From Desulfuromonadaceae bacterium UBA2294 (lineage in GTDB: Bacteria; Desulfobacterota; Desulfuromonadia; Desulfuromonadales; UBA2294): a DNA stretch of 8,185 bases. The notes under the pieces were generated by a model. That model did not search any database, was not told the DNA's origin, and worked only from the letters and a program-made list of their open reading frames with translations. Location of the stretch: positions 1-8,185 of the forward strand of contig DDWE01000110.1 in NCBI GenBank assembly GCA_002345625.1, read 5' to 3'. Within the stretch, counting starts at the first letter, position 1. The number at the start of each line of letters is the position of its first letter. The position numbers and the translations under genes were made by a program. Below, piece after piece: positions 1 through 5,242 of this stretch.

Positions 1-191
1 ACAGTGTAGCTTAAAGTCCCGTGCCGCAGCACCCTGGCCAGAACGAAGAGTGCGCCGAAAACAGAAAAGACCAGCGGAGCGATGACCAGCGGGGCGATCC
101 CGCGGCGGAAACGGCGCCCGAGCAGGTTGACAACAAAGGCCGACAACAGTGGGGCGGCCAGCACATACATATGGAGATTGGTGACCATCAT
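1..191 (-). CDS. mrpD: MrpD/MbhH-like antiporter subunit, N-terminal part (cut by left edge)
   Basis: Only the first 63 codons lie in the window; the frame is open to base 1. The start ATG (191-189) overlaps the mrpC stop as ATGA, and a second ATG follows at once, so the start could be one codon later. The visible protein begins MMVTNLHMYVLAAPLLSAF. It shows a first hydrophobic segment (about residues 9-24), a short basic loop LGRRFRRG, and a second hydrophobic stretch (about 34-54), which fits the N-terminus of the NuoM/NuoN-like proton-conducting subunits. In the Mrp family MrpD follows MrpC, and this position is the main reason for the name. In Mbh-type clusters the same slot is MbhH. The catalytic Lys and Glu residues in the membrane helices lie outside the window, so antiporter function cannot be judged. 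Confidence 0.75.
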   Translation of the reverse strand, partial: MMVTNLHMYVLAAPLLSAFVVNLLGRRFRRGIAPLVIAPLVFSVFGALFVLARVLRHGTLSYT

Positions 192-577
192 TGCTGGGTC
201 TTCTCCAGAATTTCATTCTCTTCGAGGGTGCCATACTCGCGATAAATGCGCTGCAGAACCGCCAGGGCGACCCCGGTGACGCTGACGCCGACGACGATCG
301 CCGTCAGCATCAAGACGTGCGGCAGCGGGTTGACCACCGTTGCCGCATCGATATTGCCGGCCAGAGCCTGATATTTGTCGACGATGGGGATGCCGCCCCC
401 CTTCTTGACACCGGTCGAGACGAAAAAAAGGATGATGGCGGTCTGGAAAATGTTCATGCCGAGGAGTTTTTTGACCAGATTGCGCTTGCCGATCATGGCG
501 TAGAAGCCGACCATCATCAGTACGACGTAGATCCAGTAGTTATACTTGGCGACAATTTCGGCAGTGATCGTCTCCAT
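188..577 (-). CDS. mrpC: Mrp antiporter subunit C (NuoK-like)
   Basis: A 129-residue membrane protein with three hydrophobic segments (about residues 13-29, 40-56 and 85-108), the size and topology of MrpC/MbhG, the homologue of complex I subunit NuoK. Family-like stretches are GMNIFQTAIILFF (40-52) and NPLPHVLMLTAIVVGVSVTG (83-102), followed by the amphipathic tail RIYREYGTLEE. It would sit in the inner membrane next to MrpD and help form the ion path. Two starts are possible: a GTG at 583 that overlaps the mrpB stop as GTGA, and an ATG at 577. I chose the ATG because the GAGGGG upstream lies 8 bases before it but only 2 before the GTG; the GTG would add two residues. The stop overlaps the mrpD start. 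Confidence 0.88.
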   Translation of the reverse strand: METITAEIVAKYNYWIYVVLMMVGFYAMIGKRNLVKKLLGMNIFQTAIILFFVSTGVKKGGGIPIVDKYQALAGNIDAATVVNPLPHVLMLTAIVVGVSVTGVALAVLQRIYREYGTLEENEILEKTQQ

Positions 578-579
578 GC

Positions 580-1050
580 TCACAACCCCTCATCCATGGC
601 GCCGCCGGAACTGAGGTTCCAGTAGAGCAGAATCATACTGCTCATGACGGTGAAGCCGACACCGAGTTCGACCAGAAAAATACCGAAAGAGTGCCATTCG
701 ATCTCACCCAGCGGGAGCAACCGGTCGAGGGCGCTGTAGTCGAGAAACAGCCCGCCGACCAGGGCGCAGAGGACGCCGACGCCGATAAAAATGCAGGCGC
801 CGAGGTTGCAGAAGAGGGCGTTGACCGTGACCGGCATATATTTCTGGGAGATTTTCAGGTCAAAGGCGATGGCCAACAGGATAAAGGCGGCGCCGAGGAT
901 GACCCCGCCCTGAAATCCGCCACCGGGGCTGTAATGACCGTGGACGATAACATAAAGGCCGAACAGCTGGATAAACGGTACCATCAGCCGTACGGAGGTC
1001 TTGATGAGCAGGTCTTCGCCCGCAGTATGTTCGTTGATCTCCCGGCTCAT
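580..1050 (-). CDS. mrpB: Mrp antiporter subunit B
   Basis: A 156-residue membrane protein of the MrpB/MnhB family (MbhF in archaeal hydrogenases). It has four hydrophobic segments (about residues 23-37, 46-63, 80-104 and 122-144). The family signature GHYSPGGGFQGGV spans residues 38-50, and HSFGIFLVELGVGFTV (120-135) is also typical. MrpB is a small helix-bundle subunit of the antiporter complex that has no known catalytic residues of its own. A GTG at 1068 would give 162 residues. I prefer the ATG at 1050 because it forms an ATGA overlap with the stop of the preceding gene and has GGAG about 12 bases upstream, inside the extended reading. The gene is followed directly by mrpC. Confidence 0.9.
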   Translation of the reverse strand: MSREINEHTAGEDLLIKTSVRLMVPFIQLFGLYVIVHGHYSPGGGFQGGVILGAAFILLAIAFDLKISQKYMPVTVNALFCNLGACIFIGVGVLCALVGGLFLDYSALDRLLPLGEIEWHSFGIFLVELGVGFTVMSSMILLYWNLSSGGAMDEGL

Positions 1051-1334
1051 TCCTCGCGCTTTCTCCACAGGACGCAGGCGACCGCCATTCCGGCACAGTA
1101 GATGACGACGGTCTCAAACATGGTGTCGTATCCCCGGTAGTCGCCGAGGACGGCGGTGACGATGTTCGGGACATGCGTCTGCGACACCGCCTCTTCAATG
1201 TAGGTTGGTGAGAGATAGGTGCTCGCCGGGGCGTCCGGGTCGCCCCATGCCGGGAAGTCTTTGGTGCCGTACAGCAGCAAGGCTCCGGTCACCAGGGTTG
1301 CTAGCAGGGCCAGGTTTTTCAATCTTTGCTCCAT
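1047..1334 (-). CDS. MbhE-like subunit (MrpA C-terminal domain as a separate protein)
   Basis: A 95-residue protein matching the MbhE domain, which in classical Mrp systems forms the extreme C-terminus of the long MrpA subunit. It has two hydrophobic segments (about residues 7-24 and 72-89) around a periplasm-like loop. The conserved family stretch PNIVTAVLGDYRGYDTMFET spans residues 56-75 and includes Asp70 and Glu74. Together with the preceding DUF4040 protein it supplies, as two polypeptides, what MrpA carries fused to its NuoL-like part. The start overlaps the end of the preceding gene by 16 bases and the stop overlaps mrpB as ATGA. The naming is by homology to Mbh; older annotations may call it a MnhB-related protein. 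Confidence 0.82.
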   Translation of the reverse strand: MEQRLKNLALLATLVTGALLLYGTKDFPAWGDPDAPASTYLSPTYIEEAVSQTHVPNIVTAVLGDYRGYDTMFETVVIYCAGMAVACVLWRKREE

Positions 1335-1564
1335 CTGGTCGTCTTTAAAATTGCGGCGATAAAGAAGATGGTGCTGACTCCGGCGCCGACAGTGGCTTCG
1401 GTAAAGGCGACATCAACCGCCCCCATCTCGGCCCAGAGCAGGCACATCAGGAAGCTGTAGATGCCAAACACCACCGAGGCGCCGAGCAGATCTTTGAGGT
1501 TGATGACCACCAGGGCGCAGATCACCACCAGGGTCAGGATCATCAGGTCGAGTTGCCAGATCAT
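1319..1564 (-). CDS. DUF4040/MbhD-like subunit (MrpA C-terminal helices as a separate protein)
   Basis: An 81-residue, almost wholly hydrophobic protein with three predicted membrane segments (about residues 5-21, 27-44 and 56-74). Its typical features are KDLLGASVVFGIYSFLMCLL (24-43) and the acidic motif GAVDVAFTEATVGAGVST (48-65), with Asp51 and Glu56. This is the DUF4040/MbhD domain, which is related to part of NuoJ and, in most Mrp systems, is fused to the C-terminal end of MrpA. Conserved acidic residues here are thought to belong to the ion pathway near MrpG and MrpC; that role is family knowledge, not something the sequence proves. The start ATG (1564) overlaps the mrpG stop as ATGA. 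A longer reading in this frame, up to 1744, would lie inside mrpG and is rejected. Confidence 0.83.
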   Translation of the reverse strand: MIWQLDLMILTLVVICALVVINLKDLLGASVVFGIYSFLMCLLWAEMGAVDVAFTEATVGAGVSTIFFIAAILKTTRWSKD

Positions 1565-1896
1565 GGGTACCTCTTCTCTGGCCGTTTCCAGGGTTTGACG
1601 CCGAGTACCAGTGCCGCTTCGGTGATGGCATGGGTCGCAGTTGGGCTGACCACAAAGATGAAGGCGCCGATCAGCAGCAGTTTGGCGCTGACCAGCAGGT
1701 TGGCAAGGTTGAACGGCTGGAGATTGTACAGGGCGATACCGCAAACCATCAACTCGGCGGCGAGAGAGTCACATTTACCCGCCGCGTGCAGGCGGGTGTA
1801 GAAATCGGGCAGGCGCAGAATGCCGATAGTGCCGACCAGAAAGAAAAACAGGCCGAGCAGAATCGGGATGAGGGACAGGATGGTCAGAATTGTCAT
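1561..1896 (-). CDS. mrpG: Mrp antiporter subunit G
   Basis: A 111-residue membrane protein of the MrpG/MnhG/PhaG family (MbhC). The signature GILRLPDFYTRLHAAGKCDS (25-44) is clear: the loop between the first and second helices carries the basic-aromatic DFYTRLHAAGK motif. Hydrophobic segments lie at about residues 5-27, 46-61 and 66-86. MrpG is one of the small subunits needed to assemble the antiporter. The frame stays open upstream to 2253, but the start at 1896 is chosen because it forms an ATGA overlap with the mrpF stop, has a GGAGG-like sequence just upstream (CCGGAGGAAGGGCA read on the minus strand), and gives the usual family length. The basic tail KPWKRPEKRYP is cytoplasmic by the positive-inside rule. 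Confidence 0.92.
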   Translation of the reverse strand: MTILTILSLIPILLGLFFFLVGTIGILRLPDFYTRLHAAGKCDSLAAELMVCGIALYNLQPFNLANLLVSAKLLLIGAFIFVVSPTATHAITEAALVLGVKPWKRPEKRYP

Positions 1897-2189
1897 TGCC
1901 CTTCCTCCGGGGTGTCGTTGTGAATCGACAGGCGGCGCAGGAAAAACTTTGTGGCACCTAGCGTAGCAATAAAGTTGAGCAGGGTGTAGGCCAGCGCGAT
2001 GTCGACGAACATCGACAGGTTTCCGTACAGCAGACCGATCAGTAGTAGCAAGACGGCGGTTTTGGTGCCGATGACGTTGCCGCCGAGGATGCGGTCGAGA
2101 ATGGTCGGGCCAATGATGGCACGCAGCAGGGTCAGGCTGATCAACAGCACCAGGGCGATACCGATATAGAGGAAGAAATCGTCCGTCAT
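1893..2189 (-). CDS. mrpF: Mrp antiporter subunit F
   Basis: A 98-residue membrane protein with three hydrophobic segments (about residues 7-25, 39-56 and 61-80), the usual size of MrpF/MnhF/PhaF (MbhB). Family-like motifs are GPTILDRILGGNVIGTK (27-43) and the third helix FVDIALAYTLLNFIATLGA (61-79), with Asp63 inside the membrane region. MrpF is part of the Mrp complex, and in some bacteria also contributes to bile-salt or sodium efflux; no such specific role can be inferred here. The start ATG shares its A with the last base of the mrpE stop (TGATG), so translation is probably coupled. The acidic tail NDTPEEGQ ends in a 4-base overlap with mrpG. Confidence 0.91.
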   Translation of the reverse strand: MTDDFFLYIGIALVLLISLTLLRAIIGPTILDRILGGNVIGTKTAVLLLLIGLLYGNLSMFVDIALAYTLLNFIATLGATKFFLRRLSIHNDTPEEGQ

Positions 2190-2671
2190 CAGCTCGGCTC
2201 CAGTGCTTTGGCAATCCGGACTTCCATCTCGCCGGGCAGTGAGGCGCTGCCACTGCGGGTCAGGGCGTAAACAGAAAATTCATCGTCATGAATGCTGACG
2301 GTAATCGTCCCCGGGGTCATGGTGATTGACTGGCCGAAGGTGACTCTGGCGATGGGGCGCTGCAGTCGGGTTTTGAAGCGAATTACGTGCGGATCGATCA
2401 ATTCCAGCATGCGCGGGTGCAGTACAATGTAGGCGACCTGCAGATTGGCAACAACGATTTCGTAGAGGAGCCAGGGCGTGTAGGCGGCCAGACCAAGCAA
2501 ATCCCGGCCAAGAGGATACCGGTTGTCACCGTAGAAGAGCAGGTCGTGGCTGAAGTACGCGATTAGAAGACAACAGACCACGCCGAGGGACAGGTGGAAA
2601 GCGTCAAACATGCCGGAGAGCACGACCCAGAATATCAGCATGACCGTAAAGGTCGCGACTCTGGTTTTCAT
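2189..2671 (-). CDS. mrpE: Mrp antiporter subunit E
   Basis: A 160-residue protein of the MrpE/MnhE/PhaE family (MbhA). Two N-terminal hydrophobic segments (about residues 7-21 and 26-41) and a longer one (58-84) are followed by a soluble C-terminal domain. That domain carries the family hallmark SITMTPGTITVSIHDDEFSV (115-134), in which the [ST]xTPGT element is conserved. It is the first clear gene of the operon, as in archaeal mbh clusters, whereas in Bacillus-type mrpABCDEFG operons it is fifth. The ATG at 2671 has only a weak GATGG upstream and overlaps, as ATGA, the stop of a short open frame (2668-2724), so its translation may depend on coupling. A weak promoter candidate lies at 2778-2805. 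Confidence 0.9.
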   Translation of the reverse strand: MKTRVATFTVMLIFWVVLSGMFDAFHLSLGVVCCLLIAYFSHDLLFYGDNRYPLGRDLLGLAAYTPWLLYEIVVANLQVAYIVLHPRMLELIDPHVIRFKTRLQRPIARVTFGQSITMTPGTITVSIHDDEFSVYALTRSGSASLPGEMEVRIAKALEPS

Positions 2672-2724
2672 CGGTCCATCACTGTCAAGGCTGCCTCACG
2701 TGAAGGGGTTGCGGCGAAGAGCAT
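2668..2724 (-). CDS. Possible 18-residue leader peptide upstream of mrpE
   Basis: On the minus strand an ATG at 2724 opens a frame of 18 codons, MLFAATPSREAALTVMDR, ending in a TGA that overlaps the mrpE start as ATGA. All other junctions in this operon are overlaps, so an overlapping short ORF here fits the style and could help ribosomes reach mrpE, which has a poor Shine-Dalgarno. Against it, there is no good ribosome binding site in front of the 2724 ATG, the frame stays open upstream to a TAA near 2780 without a better start, and the peptide resembles nothing I recognise. It may be chance. Confidence 0.22.
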   Translation of the reverse strand: MLFAATPSREAALTVMDR

Positions 2725-2777
2725 CGCGACGCAGAAACGGATCGTAACCCTGTTCTCAACGTCAAAATGACAGTTTA

Positions 2778-2805
2778 CTTATCATGCTTTTCACGGTCTG
2801 GTCAA
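2778..2805 (-). promoter_or_regulatory. Candidate sigma-70 promoter for the Mrp operon
   Basis: On the minus strand TTGACC (2805-2800, five of six -35 consensus bases) is followed after 16 bases by GATAAG (2783-2778, four of six -10 bases). It points at mrpE, leaving an untranslated leader of about 100 bases. The spacing is acceptable and the -10 is mediocre. No other candidate upstream of mrpE looked better to me. Confidence 0.4.
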
Positions 2806-2829
2806 GAAAATCCGGTCGCTTACTAGTGC

Positions 2830-2858
2830 TTGTCTGCGCGAATCGACTGTCTTATAAT
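2830..2858 (+). promoter_or_regulatory. Sigma-70 promoter for the nitrilase-family gene
   Basis: TTGTCT (2830-2835, four of six -35 bases) is followed after exactly 17 bases by a perfect TATAAT (2853-2858). Transcription would start near 2865, leaving about 65 bases of leader before the ATG at 2930. This is the best-looking promoter in the window. It is divergent from the minus-strand candidate at 2778-2805, with the two -35 boxes about 25 bases apart. Confidence 0.7.
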
Positions 2859-2898
2859 CAACCTCAATGGCAGCAGGTTCAGGAATTATTCAATATCT

Positions 2899-2915
2899 AT
2901 AGAACTTTGTTCTAT
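2899..2915. repeat. Perfect 7-bp dyad (hairpin or operator) in the nitrilase leader
   Basis: ATAGAAC (2899-2905), a TTT loop, and GTTCTAT (2909-2915) form a perfect inverted repeat in the predicted 5' leader. It ends 4 bases before the GGAGG ribosome binding site (2920-2924). It could be a protein-binding dyad, downstream of the predicted start of transcription, or a small AU-rich RNA hairpin near the ribosome binding site. The stem is short, so chance cannot be ruled out. Confidence 0.4.
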
Positions 2916-2929
2916 TTGCGGAGGAACCA

Positions 2930-3721
2930 ATGGAGCAGACACTGCAGGCGGCAGCAGTTCAATTCAATCTGGCACTCGGCAACGTCGATGCCAATCTGGT
3001 CAAGGCTCTGGCCGGTTTGCGCCAGGCGCAAGCAGCCGGAGCCCGTCTCGCCGTACTGCCGGAGATGTGGAGCAGTGGCTATGACTACCGGCGCCTGGCC
3101 GATCTCGCACTACGGACGCCGGACGTTATTGCGCGACTATGTGACTTTTCGGCCGAGTCCGGCATGGTGCTGGTCGGAAGCCTGCCGGAAAAAGACGGAG
3201 ACGCACTGTATAACGCTGGCTGCGTCATCGATGCCGGAAAGGTTGTCGGCCGCTACCGCAAGCTCCACCTGTTTTCGACCATGGGCGAGGATCGCTTCCT
3301 GACCGCTGGCGATCACAGCCTGGTCGTCGATACTTCAGTCGGGCGCCTTGGCGTTGCCATCTGCTATGATCTGCGTTTCCCGGAACTGTTTCGCAAGATG
3401 GCCCTGGAAGGGGCGGAAGTCATTTGCCTGCCTGCAGAGTGGCCAAAGCCACGCCAGGAGCATTGGCGCACGCTGCTCCGTGCCCGGGCGATTGAAAACC
3501 AGCTGTTTGTCGCTGCCGCCAACTGCTGTGGCATACAGGGCAAACTCGATTTCTTCGGCATGAGCTTGCTGATCTCGGCCCGCGGTGAAGTGCTGGCCGA
3601 AGGGGGCGAAACCGACGTGGTGCTGACGGCGACCTTTGATCGGGCTGAGAAGGAGGAGTACCGCAGCCAGATTCGTTGTTTTTTTGATCGACGCCCGGAG
3701 ATCTACGGAACTTTGCCTTAA
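2930..3721 (+). CDS. Nitrilase-superfamily carbon-nitrogen hydrolase (omega-amidase-like)
   Basis: A 263-residue cytoplasmic enzyme of the CN-hydrolase family, which hydrolyses non-peptide C-N bonds, usually amides, releasing ammonia. The catalytic residues are all visible: Glu45 in LPEMWSSGY, Lys111 in YRKLHLFSTMGED and Cys145 in AICYDLRFPELFR, with the second conserved Glu at 120. The family length is about 260-280, so it is complete. The C-terminal IRCFFDRRPEIYG and the LPEMW motif resemble the YafV/MtnU/NIT2 group (omega-amidases acting on 2-oxoglutaramate or 2-oxosuccinamate). That substrate is inference; deaminated glutathione amidase is an alternative. The ATG at 2930 has GGAGG at 2920-2924 and its own promoter upstream. 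It is probably a single-gene unit, since a 124-base gap holding a hairpin follows. Confidence 0.88.
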   Translation: MEQTLQAAAVQFNLALGNVDANLVKALAGLRQAQAAGARLAVLPEMWSSGYDYRRLADLALRTPDVIARLCDFSAESGMVLVGSLPEKDGDALYNAGCVIDAGKVVGRYRKLHLFSTMGEDRFLTAGDHSLVVDTSVGRLGVAICYDLRFPELFRKMALEGAEVICLPAEWPKPRQEHWRTLLRARAIENQLFVAAANCCGIQGKLDFFGMSLLISARGEVLAEGGETDVVLTATFDRAEKEEYRSQIRCFFDRRPEIYGTLP

Positions 3722-3725
3722 AAAG

Positions 3726-3772
3726 CTTTTCACCACGAAACACAGTTGCTTCGTGTTCTTCGTGGTGAAAAG
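3726..3772. repeat. Long intergenic hairpin with TTCGTGGTG arms
   Basis: CTTTTCACCACGAA (3726-3739) and TTCGTGGTGAAAAG (3759-3772) are perfect 14-base inverted arms. Inside them ACAC (3740-3743) can pair with GTGT (3753-3756), so the stem grows to about 18 pairs with a small bulge. It lies 4 bases after the stop of the nitrilase-family gene. On the plus strand it is not followed by a clean T-run (GCCCTCTCTTTATT follows), so a rho-independent terminator is possible but not classical. On the minus strand CTTTTT follows, but no minus-strand gene ends here. Sequences containing CTTCGTG...TTCGTGGTGAAA are, from memory, dispersed in genomes of several environmental bacteria, so this may be a dispersed repeat copy. 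Confidence 0.75.
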
Positions 3773-3806
3773 GCCCTCTCTTTATTCCCCCCTTTAAAAA
3801 ATCTGT

Positions 3807-3812
3807 TATAGT
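3807..3812 (+). promoter_or_regulatory. Possible -10 element for the patatin-MaoC genes
   Basis: TATAGT matches five of six -10 bases and lies 34 bases before the patatin ATG (3846). No good -35 is seen at 16-18 bases upstream; that region is T- and C-rich (TTTATTCCCC). AGGAGA (3834-3839) gives a well-placed ribosome binding site. The promoter call is weak. Confidence 0.35.
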
Positions 3813-3845
3813 ACCGCCCGCATCTAGACCGAGAGGAGACGGTTC

Positions 3846-4730
3846 ATGTCCGACAACAAGACGACAGTATCTCTGGTTCTGGGTAGCGGCGGCGCCCGCG
3901 GACTGGCTCATATTGGCGTTATTCGCTGGCTGGAGGATAACGACTATCGGATCGCCTCGGTCTCCGGGGCGTCGATTGGCGCTCTGATTGGCGGCATCTA
4001 CGCCGCCGGTCAACTCGATACCTACGAAAAATGGGTACGTGCTATCCGCAAGATCGACATGGTGTCGCTGGTTGACATCTCTTTGTTTCGCGGTGGCCTG
4101 GTCAAGGGGGAGAAGATCATCAGCACCCTGCGCGACTTGATTGGCGACCTGAAAATTGAAGACCTGCCGATGCCGTTTACCGCTGTCGCCTCTGATATCG
4201 TGCGTGAAAAGGAGATATGGTTAACCCGTGGCTCCCTTTTTGACGCCATCCGTGCCTCGATCTCCATGCCCCTGGTGTTCACTCCGTTTCGGGTCAACGG
4301 CACCCACCTGATCGATGGCGGGGTGCTCAATCCGGTACCGATCGCCCCGACCTTCGATGACCAGAATGACTTGACCATCGCGGTCAACCTCGGTGCGCCG
4401 CCGCAGCCCGGCGCCGAGTTGCCGCCGGAGCCACCGTCACCCAACGGGGCCCCGCTGCACGAAAAGATCCTCAACTTCATCGCCGATCTGGGCAGCGACG
4501 ATGAGCCCGGTGACGGCGACGCAGACCTGCTCGATGTTGTCAACCAGTCAATCGACGCCATGCAGGGGACCATCGCCCGGCAGAAGCTGGCCGCTTACCC
4601 GCCCGACGTGCTGATCGAGATCCCGCGCAACGTTTGCGGCACTTTTGAGTATGATCGCGCCTCCGCCCTGATCACATACGGCTACGAAGCGGCCGCGCGC
4701 GCCCTGGCGGCCCGCAAGGAGGGTGTATGA
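3846..4730 (+). CDS. Patatin-like phospholipase (RssA/NTE-type)
   Basis: A 294-residue serine acylhydrolase of the patatin family, with a Ser-Asp dyad instead of a triad. The oxyanion-hole loop GSGGARG is at residues 13-19, the nucleophile elbow GASIG at 41-45 (Ser43), and the Asp motif DGG at 157-159 (Asp157). It should release fatty acids from phospholipids or other acyl esters. There is no signal peptide, so it is probably cytoplasmic or on the inner face of the membrane. The core is RssA-like. An unusual Pro- and Asp-rich stretch (about 184-231, GAPPQPGAELPPEPPSP then DLGSDDEPGDGDAD) sits between the Asp motif and the C-terminal helices and looks like a disordered linker. AGGAGA precedes the ATG. 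The stop overlaps the MaoC gene start as ATGA, so the two are probably translated together. Confidence 0.88.
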   Translation: MSDNKTTVSLVLGSGGARGLAHIGVIRWLEDNDYRIASVSGASIGALIGGIYAAGQLDTYEKWVRAIRKIDMVSLVDISLFRGGLVKGEKIISTLRDLIGDLKIEDLPMPFTAVASDIVREKEIWLTRGSLFDAIRASISMPLVFTPFRVNGTHLIDGGVLNPVPIAPTFDDQNDLTIAVNLGAPPQPGAELPPEPPSPNGAPLHEKILNFIADLGSDDEPGDGDADLLDVVNQSIDAMQGTIARQKLAAYPPDVLIEIPRNVCGTFEYDRASALITYGYEAAARALAARKEGV

Positions 4731-5203
4731 CCCCGCTTGATCAATGGCTGGCGACCTTGCAGTCGCGTTTAGGCCAGGAGTTCGCCGTTGGCGACTGGCT
4801 GCAGATCGATCAGGCGCGTATCGACGCTTTTGCCGCCGCCACCGGTGATACACAGTGGATTCACACCGACCCGGTCCGTGCGGCGAGCGATTCGCCCTAC
4901 GGCCGCACGCTGGCGCACGGTTTTCTCACCCTGTCGCTGTTGCCGCTGCTCACCGCCGGCAACGACCCGCAGACCCTGCAGCGGCTCTTTCCCGGCGCGA
5001 AGCTGCGGGTTAATTACGGTCTCAACCGCCTGCGCTTTCCGGCGCCGGTGCTGTGCGGCGAGAGCATCCGGGCCAGGACTCTGCTTTTGGCGGCGCGCAT
5101 TGTCGGTGAGGCTCTGGAGGTGACCTGGCAGTTTACAATTGAGATTGAAGGAAAAGAAAAGCCGGCACTGGTTGCAGAGCAGTTGGTTCGGGTTTATGCT
5201 TGA
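4727..5203 (+). CDS. MaoC-family (NodN-like) dehydratase
   Basis: A 158-residue single hot-dog domain of the MaoC family. The hydratase-2 signature is plain: FAAATGDTQWIHTDPVRA (35-52), with the catalytic pair Asp41 and His46, then SPYGRTLAHGFLTLSLLP (56-73). These motifs and the length are closest to the NodN-like branch, whose members are thought to act on acyl-CoA or acyl-ACP as (R)-specific enoyl hydratases; the exact substrate is unknown. C-terminal beta strands (about 92-158) complete the fold, including NRLRFPAPVLCGESIRAR. The ATG lies in a 4-base overlap with the end of the patatin gene, so it is in the same operon. A 39-base gap separates it from the lipoprotein gene. A joint role in lipid turnover or acyl-chain remodelling is inference from the pairing. 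Confidence 0.87.
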   Translation: MTPLDQWLATLQSRLGQEFAVGDWLQIDQARIDAFAAATGDTQWIHTDPVRAASDSPYGRTLAHGFLTLSLLPLLTAGNDPQTLQRLFPGAKLRVNYGLNRLRFPAPVLCGESIRARTLLLAARIVGEALEVTWQFTIEIEGKEKPALVAEQLVRVYA

Positions 5204-5242
5204 GAGATAACCTCACAATGGATACAAAGGAGATTTAAAGCC

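Noticed and set aside
691..1101. Plus-strand frame of 136 codons opposite mrpB
   Set aside because: The translation is Asp/Gln/Glu-rich, typical of the antisense of a membrane protein gene; mrpB has clear signature motifs.
1897..2253. N-terminal extension of mrpG by about 119 codons
   Set aside because: It overlaps mrpF in another frame, reads as His/Arg/Pro-rich noise, and the family length and the ATGA junction support the start at 1896.
3420..4013. Open frame of 197 codons on the minus strand
   Set aside because: It spans the end of the amidase gene, the intergenic hairpin and the start of the patatin gene; the protein is low-complexity with no recognisable fold.
4022..4573. Open frame of 183 codons on the minus strand opposite the patatin gene
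   Set aside because: Antisense shadow of a gene with an intact catalytic dyad; Ser/Arg-rich translation without motifs.
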